Below, one piece after another: positions 17,063-25,995 of a DNA stretch of 64,000 nucleotides. How positions within the stretch are numbered: position 1 is the first letter of the stretch; every line of letters begins with the position of its first letter. A program made the position numbers and the translations under genes. Under the pieces are notes generated by a model, which did not search any database, was not told the origin of the DNA, and saw nothing but the letters and a program-made list of their open reading frames with translations. Origin of the DNA: Novosphingobium aerophilum (GTDB lineage: Bacteria; Pseudomonadota; Alphaproteobacteria; Sphingomonadales; Sphingomonadaceae); assembly GCF_014230305.1 (NCBI RefSeq), contig NZ_JACLAU010000007.1, positions 62,001 to 126,000 on the forward strand. The letters run 5' to 3'.

Positions 17063-18541
17063 ATGTCGCATAAGGGCAAGGTCAACGAAGTACGCATGAT
17101 GGAAGATCAGGAAGCCCTCGACCTCGCCGCAGACTGGGCGGACATCAGCCAGGGTCTGCGCAAGGACCTGGGCCAGCAGTTGCACAGCCAGTGGATCAAG
17201 CCGATCCAGTTGGGCAGCTTCTGCAAGGACACCGGGACGCTCGACCTGTTCCTGCCGACCGAGTTCTCGGCGAACTGGGTGGCTGACCGCTTTGCCGACC
17301 GCCTGAGCCTGGCGTGGAAGATCGCCCGGTCGGAAGTGCGCCATGTCCGCATCTCGGTTCACCCGACCCGCCGTCAGGCCCCTGACCTGCGCCTGGCCGG
17401 TGCCAGCCGCCGTCCGGCCAATGACGGCGCGCCGAACGCGCCCATCCCGCAGCCGCCGGCCCTCACCCTGGGCGGGACCGAGCTGGGGGGCGGCGAATTC
17501 AGCGTGCTGGGCCAGCCCTCGATCGGGCTCGATCCTTCGCTGACCTTCGCCAGCTTCGTCACCGGATCGGCCAACGTGCTGGCGTGCAATGCCGCCCAGC
17601 GCATCGCCGCGGCCGAAAAGCCGCAGTTCTCGCCGCTCTACCTCAAGGCGGCGACCGGCCAGGGCAAGACCCACCTGCTCCACGCGATCGGCCATGCCTT
17701 CCTGCAGAACCATCCGCGTGGACGGATCTTCTACTGCTCGGCCGAACGCTTCATGGTCGAATTCGTCCAGGCGCTGCGCCAGAACCAGATGATCGAGTTC
17801 AAGGCGCGGCTGCGCGGCTTCGATCTGCTGATGGTGGACGACATCCAGTTCATCATCGGCAAGGCCAGCGCGCAGGAAGAGCTGCTTTACACAATCGATG
17901 CGCTACTGGGCGAAGGCAAGCGGCTGGTCTTCGCCGCCGACCGCGCGCCCCAGGCGCTGGACGGCGTGGAGCAGCGGCTGCTGTCGCGCCTGTCGATGGG
18001 CCTGGTCGCGGATATCCAGCCCGCCGACATCGAGCTGCGCCGCAAGATCCTGGAACACCGCCTGGCCCGCTTCGCGCCGACCGCGGTGCCCGATGACGTG
18101 ATCGAGTTCCTGGCCCGCACCATCAACCGCAACGTGCGCGAACTGGTGGGCGGCCTGAACAAGCTGATCGCCTATGCCCAGCTCACCGGGCAGAGCGTCA
18201 GCCTGCAACTGGCCGAGGAACAGTTGACCGACATCCTCTCGGCCAACCGCCGCCGGATCACCATCGACGAGATCCAGCGCACGGTGTGCCAGTTCTACCG
18301 GGTCGACCGGACCGAAATGGCCTCCAAGCGCCGGGCCCGCGCCGTGGTGCGGCCGCGCCAGGTGGCGATGTATCTGGCCAAGGTGCTGACTCCGCGGTCC
18401 TACCCGGAGATCGGCCGCAAGTTCGGCGGCCGCGACCATTCCACCGTGATCCATGCGGTGCGGCTGATCGAGGACCTGCGCACCCGAGATGCCGACATGG
18501 ACGGCGACGTGCGCACGCTGCTCCGCCAGCTCGAGGACTAA
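17063..18541 (+). CDS. dnaA: Chromosomal replication initiator protein DnaA
   Basis: 492 residues. Domain I at the N-terminus, a linker (residues about 110-145), then the AAA+ core: Walker A ATGQGKTHLL, Walker B LLMVDDIQF, sensor regions, and the domain IV DNA-binding signature GGRDHSTVIHAV. DnaA-ATP opens oriC. The start at 17063 is favoured by GGAGG 7 bp upstream; an internal ATG at 17096 or 17099 would also give a family-like N-terminus. It lies beside rpsT rather than dnaN, as usual in sphingomonads. Confidence 0.96.
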   Translation: MSHKGKVNEVRMMEDQEALDLAADWADISQGLRKDLGQQLHSQWIKPIQLGSFCKDTGTLDLFLPTEFSANWVADRFADRLSLAWKIARSEVRHVRISVHPTRRQAPDLRLAGASRRPANDGAPNAPIPQPPALTLGGTELGGGEFSVLGQPSIGLDPSLTFASFVTGSANVLACNAAQRIAAAEKPQFSPLYLKAATGQGKTHLLHAIGHAFLQNHPRGRIFYCSAERFMVEFVQALRQNQMIEFKARLRGFDLLMVDDIQFIIGKASAQEELLYTIDALLGEGKRLVFAADRAPQALDGVEQRLLSRLSMGLVADIQPADIELRRKILEHRLARFAPTAVPDDVIEFLARTINRNVRELVGGLNKLIAYAQLTGQSVSLQLAEEQLTDILSANRRRITIDEIQRTVCQFYRVDRTEMASKRRARAVVRPRQVAMYLAKVLTPRSYPEIGRKFGGRDHSTVIHAVRLIEDLRTRDADMDGDVRTLLRQLED

Positions 18542-18564
18542 GGACGCCCCTGCGTCCGGCACAA

Positions 18565-18593
18565 CCGGTTCCGGCGCGCGGCGCCGGAACCGG
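18565..18593. terminator. Perfect 13-bp hairpin between convergent dnaA and chemoreceptor gene
   Basis: CCGGTTCCGGCGC, loop GCG, and the exact reverse complement. It stands between two gene ends that face each other, where a shared terminator is expected. No T-run follows on either strand, so termination strength is uncertain. Confidence 0.6.
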
Positions 18594-18611
18594 TCGGGAT
18601 GCCACGCCGGT

Positions 18612-20135
18612 TCAGGCTGCGACAGCCAGGCGGGCTGTTGCCCGGCCGTGCTCGCGCTTGAACCGCGCCATTTCCGCCATCAGACTGTCGGCCTCGGCCA
18701 CCAGCGAGCGAAGCGCGGCATTGCTCTGTTCGACCATGGCCGCGTTCTGCTGGGTGGTGCGATCGATCCCGCGGAAGGCATCGCTGATCCCGCCGAGATC
18801 GCCGGCATTGTGCTTCACCCGCTCGGTGATTTCGCTGACGATCGAGGCAATGCGGGTCACCTCGTCCAGCATGCTCTCCAGCACCTTGCCGGTTTCCGTG
18901 ACCAGCTCGACACCCTGCGACACGTGAGTGTTCGAAGCCTCGATCAGGCGCTTGATGTCCTGGGCCGCGTCGGCGCTGCGCTGGGCCAGCGCGCGCACCT
19001 CGGTGGCGACCACGGCAAAGCCCTTGCCGCTCTCCCCCGCCCGCGCCGCCTCGACCCCGGCATTGAGGGCCAGGAGGTTGGTCTGGAAGGCGATCCCGTC
19101 AATCATGCTGACGATCTGGCCGATCTCCCCGGCCGACTGTTCGATCAGGCCCATGGTCGCGACCGCCCGGGTGACCACGGCATGGCCCTCGACCGCGCGT
19201 TCCTGCGACTGCGCCAGGCTTTCCCGCGCCTCGTCGGCCCGCTCGGCCGTGTTGCGCGCCGAATCCACCAGCGCGGCAATGGTCTGGGTCGTCCGGTCGA
19301 CCGAGGCGGCCTGGGCTTCGGTGCGGGTCGCCAGATCATCGGCCGCGATACGGATCTCGTTCGCCCCGTTGTGAATCTGGCTCGACGCCTGGGCCGCGCG
19401 CCCGACCATGCCGTTGAGATCATCCAGCGCGGCATTGAAATCCAGACGCAGCGCATCGAAGCCGCCCGGGAAGGGACGATCGATGCGGCGGCGCAGGTCT
19501 CCGGCGGCCAGGGCCTTCAGCCCCTGCGCGATGGCATCGACCACCACCTGCTGCTCCGCCTCGCGCTCGGTGCGCTGCGCCAGCGCATCGCGCTCGAGCT
19601 GTGCCTTGGCCTCTTGCGCGGCAACCTGGGCCAGCATCATGCGCTCCAGCGTGTTGGTCAGCACGATCAGCACGCCGGTCTCGACGATCACGATCACCGC
19701 ATGCAGCACCACCCGGCCCAGCGCGCCATCGCCGAACACCAGCGATGGCGCGACGAAGTTCAGCACCAGATGGTGGACGGCCGTGATCCCCGCGCCGGCC
19801 AGGATCGGGCGCCAGTCCGCCATGATGGCGAGGACCGCGATCAGGGCAAAGAACGTCATGTGCAGATCGATGAACCAGGCCGCCTGTTCCCACTGGAACA
19901 GGAGCAGCGCGCCATAGAGCGGCAAGGTCAGCCCCAGCATCGTCCGCGTGGTCACGTCGTCGCGGCCTTGTCCGGCCGCAAGGGTGGGATAGATCGCCAG
20001 CCCCGCTGCCAGCACCAGCGGCAAGACCCCGCTGTCGGCGAAGAGGCAGCCGGCACCGATGATCAGGGTCGCCAGCCAGCACACGCCAGCCACGACCCGC
20101 ACACCGGCACGACGCAGTTGAGTCAGTTCATCCAT
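18612..20135 (-). CDS. Methyl-accepting chemotaxis protein with six-helix membrane sensor
   Basis: 507 residues. The N-terminal 165 residues form about six membrane helices, including WFIDLHMTFFALIAVLAIMAD and GITAVHHLVLNFVAP, with His residues at membrane borders. There is no periplasmic sensor domain. A HAMP-like stretch leads into the cytoplasmic signalling domain with the hairpin-tip motif IDGIAFQTNLLALNAGVEAAR and AGESGKGFAVVA. The signal sensed inside the membrane is unknown. No che or flagellar genes are in the window. The gene starts inside the last 13 bp of the small upstream gene, so they are coupled. Confidence 0.93.
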   Translation of the reverse strand: MDELTQLRRAGVRVVAGVCWLATLIIGAGCLFADSGVLPLVLAAGLAIYPTLAAGQGRDDVTTRTMLGLTLPLYGALLLFQWEQAAWFIDLHMTFFALIAVLAIMADWRPILAGAGITAVHHLVLNFVAPSLVFGDGALGRVVLHAVIVIVETGVLIVLTNTLERMMLAQVAAQEAKAQLERDALAQRTEREAEQQVVVDAIAQGLKALAAGDLRRRIDRPFPGGFDALRLDFNAALDDLNGMVGRAAQASSQIHNGANEIRIAADDLATRTEAQAASVDRTTQTIAALVDSARNTAERADEARESLAQSQERAVEGHAVVTRAVATMGLIEQSAGEIGQIVSMIDGIAFQTNLLALNAGVEAARAGESGKGFAVVATEVRALAQRSADAAQDIKRLIEASNTHVSQGVELVTETGKVLESMLDEVTRIASIVSEITERVKHNAGDLGGISDAFRGIDRTTQQNAAMVEQSNAALRSLVAEADSLMAEMARFKREHGRATARLAVAA

Positions 20136-20521
20136 GAGGACCTCTTGTCGGGAGAGGGATTGGGACCTGCGCCCGGGCGGTTGGCGCCGTCACGCCCGCA
20201 GACGGCCAAGGGCACCGCGATCGGCACCACGCCGTGGCGCAGGAGCGCCAGCAGCGGCACCGGACCGGCCGGCCGCACCAGCAGGCTGCCCGACAGCGGG
20301 CCCCGGCCGAGCAGCGCCAGGCCGTTCCAGCCGATGTCCCGGGGCAGGACCGTGGCTGGCCGGGGCGCGAGGGACACCAGCAACACCCCCTGGCCATTGC
20401 GGGGCAGGACCAGGCAGACCAGCAGCGTGGCCAGCAGCACCCCGGCATGCAGAACCCCGCCCAGGCGGGCGGGCCGCGCAGGCTGCAGGATCGCGTGAAC
20501 CGGATTGGCGCGCAGGGTCAT
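20123..20521 (-). CDS. Small hydrophobic protein upstream of the chemoreceptor
   Basis: 132 residues. One clear membrane segment (GVLHAGVLLATLLVCLVLP) is followed by NGQGVLLVSLAP and LALLGRGPLSGSLLV, and the C-terminus is hydrophilic. I do not recognise a named family, although a layout of one helix followed by a G-Q-G-V-L-L stretch looks like a conserved small inner-membrane protein. The start codon at 20521 and a 13-bp overlap with the chemoreceptor start argue for cotranscription. An accessory role in chemoreceptor function is only suggested by position. Confidence 0.55.
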   Translation of the reverse strand: MTLRANPVHAILQPARPARLGGVLHAGVLLATLLVCLVLPRNGQGVLLVSLAPRPATVLPRDIGWNGLALLGRGPLSGSLLVRPAGPVPLLALLRHGVVPIAVPLAVCGRDGANRPGAGPNPSPDKRSSWMN

Positions 20522-20767
20522 GCGCGGATGATTAACCCGCCCGCGCTGTATTTTCGTTAGCGCGCATTAGGTAATTCCGCGTCGTACAGGGCTGTATCAC
20601 AACACTTTTCCTGCCCCTTGTGACAGGTCGGAGAGCCCCCGCGCCACTCTGGCAGGGTCCGCCCGGGCCCTGGGCGCGCGCTCCCGGCCAATCGTCCCGG
20701 CGCTCCCCGGGGCAGCGGGGCACGGAGACTCTTTTCTCCCGGTCAGCGCTCGCCTAGACCACCGCGC

Positions 20768-21544
20768 ATGGCCCTTACCCCCGACCGCCTGGAGCGCTTT
20801 GCCCGCCATATCGTCCTGCCGGAGATCGGCGGCGCCGGGCAGGTTGCGCTGGCGGCGGCCCATGTGGTGGTGGTGGGCTGCGGAGGGATCGGTTCTCCAG
20901 CCTTGCAGTACCTCGCCGCCGCCGGGATCGGCCGACTGACCCTGATCGATGACGACGCGGTCGAGGCGAGCAACCTGCAACGCCAGACCATCTTCCGTGA
21001 AACGGACCTTGGCCGTGGCAAGGCCGATGCCGCGGCCGACTGGGTGCGCCATTTCGACCTGGCGATCGCGGTCCATGCCCGCAGCCTGCGGGTTGACCGG
21101 AGCAATGCGGCCGATCTGGTGGCGGGGGCCACGGTGGTGCTCGACGGGTGCGACAACTTCGCCACCCGCCTGGCCGTGTCGGATGCCTGCGTGGCCGCGG
21201 GCGTGCCGCTGACCAGCGCCGCGCTCGGCCGCTTCCAGGGCCAGGTCGGCAACTTCGCCGGACATCTGCCGGGGCAGGCCTGCTATCGCTGCTGGGTCGG
21301 CGATGCCTTCGATGCCGAGGATTGCGACACCTGCGCCGCCGATGGCGTGCTGGGCGCAATGGCCGGGATCGTCGGCAGCCTGGGAGCGATGCAGGCGATC
21401 CGGGTGGCCCTGACCGGTCAGGCCGCACTGGGCGATCCGCAATGGGGCCAGTTGCAGCTCTACGAAGGTCTGGTCCCCAGCCTCCGCACGATCCGCGTCC
21501 CCAAGGACCGGGACTGCGCAGCCTGCGGAACACCCGCCGGATGA
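20768..21544 (+). CDS. MoeB/ThiF-type E1-like adenylyltransferase
   Basis: 258 residues. The nucleotide-binding motif [17 protein letters not shown] (about residues 37-53) is followed by [27 protein letters not shown] and two zinc CxxC pairs (CYRC, and CAAC near the end). Such enzymes adenylate the C-terminal glycine of MoaD or ThiS for sulphur transfer in molybdopterin or thiamin synthesis. No MoaD/ThiS partner is adjacent, so which pathway it serves is open; MoeB is the best guess from the overall pattern. Its stop overlaps the next gene by 4 bp (ATGA). Confidence 0.88.
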   Translation: MALTPDRLERFARHIVLPEIGGAGQVALAAAHVVVVGCGGIGSPALQYLAAAGIGRLTLIDDDAVEASNLQRQTIFRETDLGRGKADAAADWVRHFDLAIAVHARSLRVDRSNAADLVAGATVVLDGCDNFATRLAVSDACVAAGVPLTSAALGRFQGQVGNFAGHLPGQACYRCWVGDAFDAEDCDTCAADGVLGAMAGIVGSLGAMQAIRVALTGQAALGDPQWGQLQLYEGLVPSLRTIRVPKDRDCAACGTPAG

Positions 21545-23157
21545 GCCCGAACCGCGCCGCCGAACCACCCGCGCTCGGCGAGTTCGACTTCATCGTGGTG
21601 GGGGCAGGATCGGCCGGCTGCGTGCTGGCCAACCGCCTCTCCGCCGATCCGCGCCACCGCGTGCTGCTGCTCGAGGCCGGCGGTCCCGACAGCTATCTGT
21701 GGATCAAGGTCCCGGTCGGATACCTGTATTGCATCGGCAACCCGCGGACCGACTGGTGCTGGCAGACCCAGGCCGAACCGGCGCTACAGGGCCGCAGCCT
21801 GCGCTATCCGCGCGGACGGGTCCTGGGCGGCAGTTCGTCGATCAACGGCATGATCTACATGCGCGGCCAGGCGGCGGACTATGACGGCTGGGCTCAGGCC
21901 GGAGCCCGGGGCTGGAGCTGGGACGAGGTCCTGCCCTATTTCCTGCGCGCCGAGGACCACCACGCCGGGCCGGGCGAATGGCACGGGGCGGGCGGCGAGA
22001 TCCGGGTCGAGCGGCAACGCCTGCGGTGGGACATCCTCGACGCATTCCAGCGCGCCGCCGAACAGTACGGTGTGGCGCCGACGCCCGACTTCAACCGCGG
22101 CGACAATTCCGGTTCGGGCCTGTTCGAGGTGACCCAGCGCCGGGGCTGGCGCTGGAGCGCCGCCGATGCCTTCCTCAAGCCGGTGCGGCGGCGGCCGAAC
22201 CTCCGGATCGAAACCGGGGTGACGGTCGACCGCGTGCTGATCGCGCAGGACCGCGCGGTCGGCATCGTGCTGCGCCGCGGTGGGGAGCAATGGACCGCCA
22301 CCGCGCGCGGCGAGGTGCTCCTGGCCGCCGGGGCGATCGGCTCTCCCGCGATCCTCGAGCGCAGCGGGCTTGGCGCGGCCGATCACCTTGCCGCACTGGG
22401 CATCAACCCCGTGCGCGATCTGCCCGCGGTTGGCGCCAACCTGCAGGATCACCTGCAACTGCGCTGTGCCTACCGGATCGAGGGCGCCAGCACGCTCAAC
22501 CGGCGCGCCGCCTCATGGCTGGGCAAGGGCCTGATCGGGGCGGAGTACCTGCTGCGACGCACCGGCCCCATGGCCATGGCCCCCAGCCAGCTCGGCCTGT
22601 TCGTCAAGAGTGATCCGGCGCTGGCCAGGCCGGACCTGCAGTATCACGTCCAGCCGCTCTCGCTCGAGGCCTTCGGCGGCGCGCTCGATCCCTTCCCCGC
22701 CTTCACCGCCAGCGTCTGCCAACTCCGCCCGGACAGTCGCGGGACAACGCGCATCACCAGCGCCGATCCCGCCACGCCCCCGGCGATCCGGCCCAACTAC
22801 CTGTCGACCGAGACCGACCTGGCCCGCGCCGCCGCGGCGATCCGGGTGACCCGCGCCATCGTGGGCCAGGCGGCCCTCGCCCCTTACCGTCCGCAGGAGA
22901 TCCGCCCGGGTGCGGACCATGCCAGCGAGGCCGAGCTGCGGGCGGCAGCCGGACAGGTCGGCACGACGATCTTCCATCCGGTCGGCACGGCGGCGATCGG
23001 CCGCGTGGTCGATTCCCGGCTGCGGGTCGACGGGATCGCCGGCTTGCGGGTGATCGATGCCTCGGTCATGCCCACCATCACTTCGGGCAACACCGCCGCG
23101 CCGACCATGATGATCGCCGAAAAGGGCGCCGAGATGGTGCTGGCCGACGCCCGTTAA
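21541..23157 (+). CDS. GMC-family FAD-dependent oxidoreductase (choline/alcohol dehydrogenase-like)
   Basis: 538 residues. FAD-binding [14 protein letters not shown] at the N-terminus, GMC signature 1 [18 protein letters not shown], signature 2 [15 protein letters not shown], and the catalytic His region [12 protein letters not shown] with [12 protein letters not shown] near the end. The fold matches BetA-like alcohol dehydrogenases, but betaine-pathway partners are absent, so the alcohol substrate is unknown. The ATG overlaps the moeB-like stop by 4 bp. The 3' end overlaps the stop of the convergent sirtuin gene. Confidence 0.92.
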   Translation: MSPNRAAEPPALGEFDFIVVGAGSAGCVLANRLSADPRHRVLLLEAGGPDSYLWIKVPVGYLYCIGNPRTDWCWQTQAEPALQGRSLRYPRGRVLGGSSSINGMIYMRGQAADYDGWAQAGARGWSWDEVLPYFLRAEDHHAGPGEWHGAGGEIRVERQRLRWDILDAFQRAAEQYGVAPTPDFNRGDNSGSGLFEVTQRRGWRWSAADAFLKPVRRRPNLRIETGVTVDRVLIAQDRAVGIVLRRGGEQWTATARGEVLLAAGAIGSPAILERSGLGAADHLAALGINPVRDLPAVGANLQDHLQLRCAYRIEGASTLNRRAASWLGKGLIGAEYLLRRTGPMAMAPSQLGLFVKSDPALARPDLQYHVQPLSLEAFGGALDPFPAFTASVCQLRPDSRGTTRITSADPATPPAIRPNYLSTETDLARAAAAIRVTRAIVGQAALAPYRPQEIRPGADHASEAELRAAAGQVGTTIFHPVGTAAIGRVVDSRLRVDGIAGLRVIDASVMPTITSGNTAAPTMMIAEKGAEMVLADAR

Positions 23158-23870
23158 CTGTCCCCCAGCACCTCATCGACCCAGGCCGGGACCAGTTCGG
23201 TGGCCGGGCCGAGCCGGGTCTGGTCGAACCAGGCAGAGCCCTGGCTGCGTTCCAGGTTGAGCTCGAGCGTGGGAATCCCCAGGTCCCGCGCGCCGCGCAC
23301 GAAGCCTGCCGCCGGATAGACCGCACCCGATGTCCCGATCGAGACGAACAGGTCGGCCTCGCGCAGGGCGGCGTAGATTTCGTCCATGCGGTACGGCATC
23401 TCGCCGAACCAGACCACGTCGGGCCGCAACGCACTGGTCCCGCAGGCCGGGCACGGCGGGCGGTCGATCAACGGGGCGGTCCAGGGCGAACGGGCGTCGC
23501 AGGCGGTGCACCAGGCCTTCAGGTGCTCGCCATGCATGTGCAGCACCCGCTGCGCCCCGGCCCGCTCGTGCAGGTCGTCGACGTTCTGGGTGACGATCAG
23601 CAGCTCGCCCGGCCAGACCGCATCCAGCCGCGCCAGGGCGTGGTGCGCGGCATTGGGAGCCTTGGTCTGGATCGCCGCGCGGCGCATGTCATAGAAGCGC
23701 AGCACCAGCTCGGGATCGCGCGCGAAGCCCTCGGGCGTGGCCACGTCCTCCACCCGGTGCTGCTCCCACAGGCCGCCCGCGCTGCGGAAGGTGTCGATCC
23801 CGCTCTCGGCGCTCACCCCTGCGCCGGTCAGGATCACGATGTTCTTGATGATAGGCAAGACTTGCTCCAA
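23154..23870 (-). CDS. NAD-dependent protein deacylase, sirtuin family (CobB-like)
   Basis: 238 residues if started at TTG 23870; an internal GTG at 23837 is a shorter option. Motifs: [27 protein letters not shown], catalytic His113 in LHMHGEH, zinc Cys121/124/140/143, and the NAD pocket [12 protein letters not shown]. Tyr60 and Arg63 (FYDMRR) form the Y-x-x-R pair that marks class III sirtuins able to remove succinyl-type acids. It removes acyl groups from lysines using NAD in the cytosol. It converges on the GMC gene with a 3-bp shared end. Confidence 0.92.
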   Translation of the reverse strand: MEQVLPIIKNIVILTGAGVSAESGIDTFRSAGGLWEQHRVEDVATPEGFARDPELVLRFYDMRRAAIQTKAPNAAHHALARLDAVWPGELLIVTQNVDDLHERAGAQRVLHMHGEHLKAWCTACDARSPWTAPLIDRPPCPACGTSALRPDVVWFGEMPYRMDEIYAALREADLFVSIGTSGAVYPAAGFVRGARDLGIPTLELNLERSQGSAWFDQTRLGPATELVPAWVDEVLGDS

Positions 23871-23874
23871 CCGG

Positions 23875-23966
23875 CGTCACCCTGACCTTGTTTCAGGGTC
23901 CAATGTGCCCCAAGGACGAAGCCGAGTGTGGGGCACGATGGATGCTGAAACAAGTTCAGCATGACG
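23875..23966. repeat. Imperfect inverted repeat (GTCA...TTTCAG family) between sirtuin and dapB
   Basis: Arms 23875-23902 and 23939-23966 are reverse complements with a handful of mismatches around the core CTTGTTTCAG; an inner stem pairs GTGCCCCA with TGGGGCAC. It fills the divergent gap and would be transcribed in front of both genes. Units translating as MLKQVQHDG are a frequent sphingomonad repeat and often cause wrong, extended gene starts. Confidence 0.85.
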
Positions 23967-23986
23967 GCTCTGGCGGGAGTTTGGCA

Positions 23987-24715
23987 GTGGCACGGATCGG
24001 GATCATCGGTAGCGCGGGGCGGATGGGCAAGGCGCTGATCGAGGCGATTGCCGCGGCCGGCGAGGATCTGGCCGGCGGGATCGACAAGGGCGGCGATCCG
24101 CTCGCCCTGGCCCGGAGCAGCGACGTCCTGATCGATTTCTCCAGTCCGCACGCGCTCGAAGCCAACCTGGATGCCGCCGTGGCCGCCGGCGTGCCGATCC
24201 TGGTCGGCACCACGGGGCTGGAAGAGCGCCACCATTTCCTCTGCGATGACGCCGCCGAGCGGATTGCCGTGCTGCAGACCGGGAACACCTCGCTGGGGGT
24301 CAACATGCTGGCCCACCTGGTGCGCGAGGCGGCCAGCCGGCTGGGCGAGGACTGGGACATCGAGATTGTCGAGACGCACCACCGGATGAAGGTGGATGCT
24401 CCGTCCGGCACGGCCCTGCTGCTGGGCGAGGCCGCGGCCGAGGGCCGGATGATTGCCCTGGCCGACCATTCCGAGCGGGGTCGCGATGGGATCACCGGCG
24501 CGCGCGAACGGGGCACGATCGGCTTTGCCAGCCTGCGCGGCGGCAGCGTGGCCGGGGACCACACCGTCCACTTCCTGGCCGACAACGAACGGATCGCCCT
24601 GTCGCACCTCGCCGAGAACCGGGCGATCTTCGCCCGCGGCGCGGTGCGCGCGGCGCAGTGGCTGATCGGACGCGGGGCGGGACGCTATCGCATGCCCGAA
24701 GTGCTGGGCCTCTGA
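23987..24715 (+). CDS. dapB: 4-hydroxy-tetrahydrodipicolinate reductase
   Basis: 242 residues from GTG 23987, chosen because GGGAG sits 7 bp upstream and an upstream-extended reading would run into the repeat. N-terminal Rossmann motif IGIIGSAGRMGKAL, GTTGLEERH, catalytic region ETHHRMKVDAPSGTAL and RGGSVAGDHTVHF. It reduces the dipicolinate precursor with NAD(P)H in the diaminopimelate/lysine pathway. The repeat directly before the start leaves little room for a promoter, so the promoter is probably within or before the repeat. Confidence 0.95.
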   Translation: MARIGIIGSAGRMGKALIEAIAAAGEDLAGGIDKGGDPLALARSSDVLIDFSSPHALEANLDAAVAAGVPILVGTTGLEERHHFLCDDAAERIAVLQTGNTSLGVNMLAHLVREAASRLGEDWDIEIVETHHRMKVDAPSGTALLLGEAAAEGRMIALADHSERGRDGITGARERGTIGFASLRGGSVAGDHTVHFLADNERIALSHLAENRAIFARGAVRAAQWLIGRGAGRYRMPEVLGL

Positions 24716-24741
24716 ACCCCGATTGCCTTGCCGGACCTTCG

Positions 24742-24763
24742 CTGTATTGTGCCGTCAATACAG
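24742..24763. promoter_or_regulatory. Perfect 8-bp inverted repeat before the M48 protease gene
   Basis: CTGTATTG (24742-24749), 6-bp spacer, CAATACAG (24756-24763), just upstream of the GGGAG ribosome site of the M48 gene and 26 bp after the dapB stop. The shape fits a dimeric repressor operator, for example GntR or TetR type, or a short RNA hairpin. No regulator gene is adjacent. Confidence 0.45.
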
Positions 24764-24777
24764 TTCGGGAGAACAGC

Positions 24778-25995
24778 ATGACGATCGATCCGGCGGCCGA
24801 AACGGCGCGACTGGTGGATGCCCTGGGGCCCGAGCGCCTCGCCATGGCGGCCAGCTACACCCGCGGCAACGAGGCGCTGCTGGTGATCGGCCTGCCGGTC
24901 ACTCTGGTCCTGCTGTGGCTGATCGTGCGCAGCCGCTTGCTCGACCGGATTGCGGCGCGACTGGCCGGCCGCGGCTGGGCCCTGCGGACCCTGGCCGTCT
25001 GTTTCGCGTTCCTGATCGCCGACACGGTGATCAGCCTGCCGTGGACGATCTGGACCGACTGGGCGCGCGAGCGGTCCTACGGGATGACCCGCCAGCCGCT
25101 GGGTGACTATCTGGGCCAGATGGCCCTGTCCTCGCTGATCAGCGGAATCCTGGGCGCGCTGTTCCTGCTGGGCGTCTATGCCCTGGTGCGGCGCACCGGG
25201 CGGCGCTGGTGGGTGTGGGGCGGGCTGTTCGCCACGACGGCCACGGCGGTGATGCTGCTGGCCGGCCCGGCGGTGATCGAGCCGCTGTTCAACCGTTACC
25301 AGCCGGTCCCGCCCGGACCAGTGCGAGTGGCGCTGGAGCAGATCGCCGATGATGTCGGCATCCCGCATGATCGCATCTTCATGTACGATGGCTCGCGCCA
25401 GTCCGACCGCTTCACCGCCAATGTCTCTGGCATCGGCCCGACCGCGCGCATCGCCATTTCCGACGTGGCGCTGAAGCAGGCCTCGCTGGCCGAGGTCCGC
25501 GCCGTGACCGGGCACGAGGCGGGGCATTACCAGTTGGGCCATGTCTGGCGGCAGTTGGGTGTCATCGCCGCCCTGGCCATCCTGGCCCTGTTCGTGATCG
25601 ACCGCCTGTTCGCCCGCACCGCGGCGGTGATGGGCAGCCGGGCGACGCTCGACGATCCGGTCGGCCTGCCGGTCATGGCCGCGCTCGGCGCGATCATCGG
25701 CCTGCTGTTCACCCCGGTGATCAACGCGATGATCCGCAGCGGAGAGACCGCGGCCGACGCCTATTCGCTGCAGCACGTCAACGAGCCCGATGCCCTGGCC
25801 ACCGCGCTGGTGAAGACCGCCGAGTATCGCTACCCCCGGCCGCATCCGGTGGAAGAGATGCTATTCTACACCCATCCGTCGGTCGAGAAGCGGGTGCGCC
25901 GGGCGATGGAATGGAAGGCCGGCCACCCAACCACTCCGCCCGTCGCGGCTTCCGGTTCGGCTCCACCGGCCTCTCCTCCCCCGCACCGGCCATGA
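24778..25995 (+). CDS. M48 family integral membrane metalloprotease (Ste24/CAAX-type)
   Basis: 405 residues. Several membrane helices at 35-55, 70-90, 118-137, 147-165 and 258-278, with the zinc motif HEAGH at 246-250 and the third ligand in SGETAAD (about Glu323). The domain starting PLFNRY and MYDGSRQSDRFTANVSG is typical of Ste24-like M48A proteases. In bacteria the substrates are unknown, with membrane-protein quality control the usual proposal. nth starts in the overlapping ATGA, and dapB is 62 bp upstream with a perfect palindrome between. Confidence 0.9.
   Translation: MTIDPAAETARLVDALGPERLAMAASYTRGNEALLVIGLPVTLVLLWLIVRSRLLDRIAARLAGRGWALRTLAVCFAFLIADTVISLPWTIWTDWARERSYGMTRQPLGDYLGQMALSSLISGILGALFLLGVYALVRRTGRRWWVWGGLFATTATAVMLLAGPAVIEPLFNRYQPVPPGPVRVALEQIADDVGIPHDRIFMYDGSRQSDRFTANVSGIGPTARIAISDVALKQASLAEVRAVTGHEAGHYQLGHVWRQLGVIAALAILALFVIDRLFARTAAVMGSRATLDDPVGLPVMAALGAIIGLLFTPVINAMIRSGETAADAYSLQHVNEPDALATALVKTAEYRYPRPHPVEEMLFYTHPSVEKRVRRAMEWKAGHPTTPPVAASGSAPPASPPPHRP

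Noticed and set aside
23888..23986. Longer N-terminus for dapB with MLKQVQHDG
   Set aside because: That segment is the translated intergenic repeat. The GTG at 23987 has a ribosome site and matches the family N-terminus.
24742..24763. Riboswitch or attenuator in the dapB-M48 gap
   Set aside because: The hairpin is only 8 bp, in a 62-bp gap, without a conserved aptamer, so an operator is the simpler reading.
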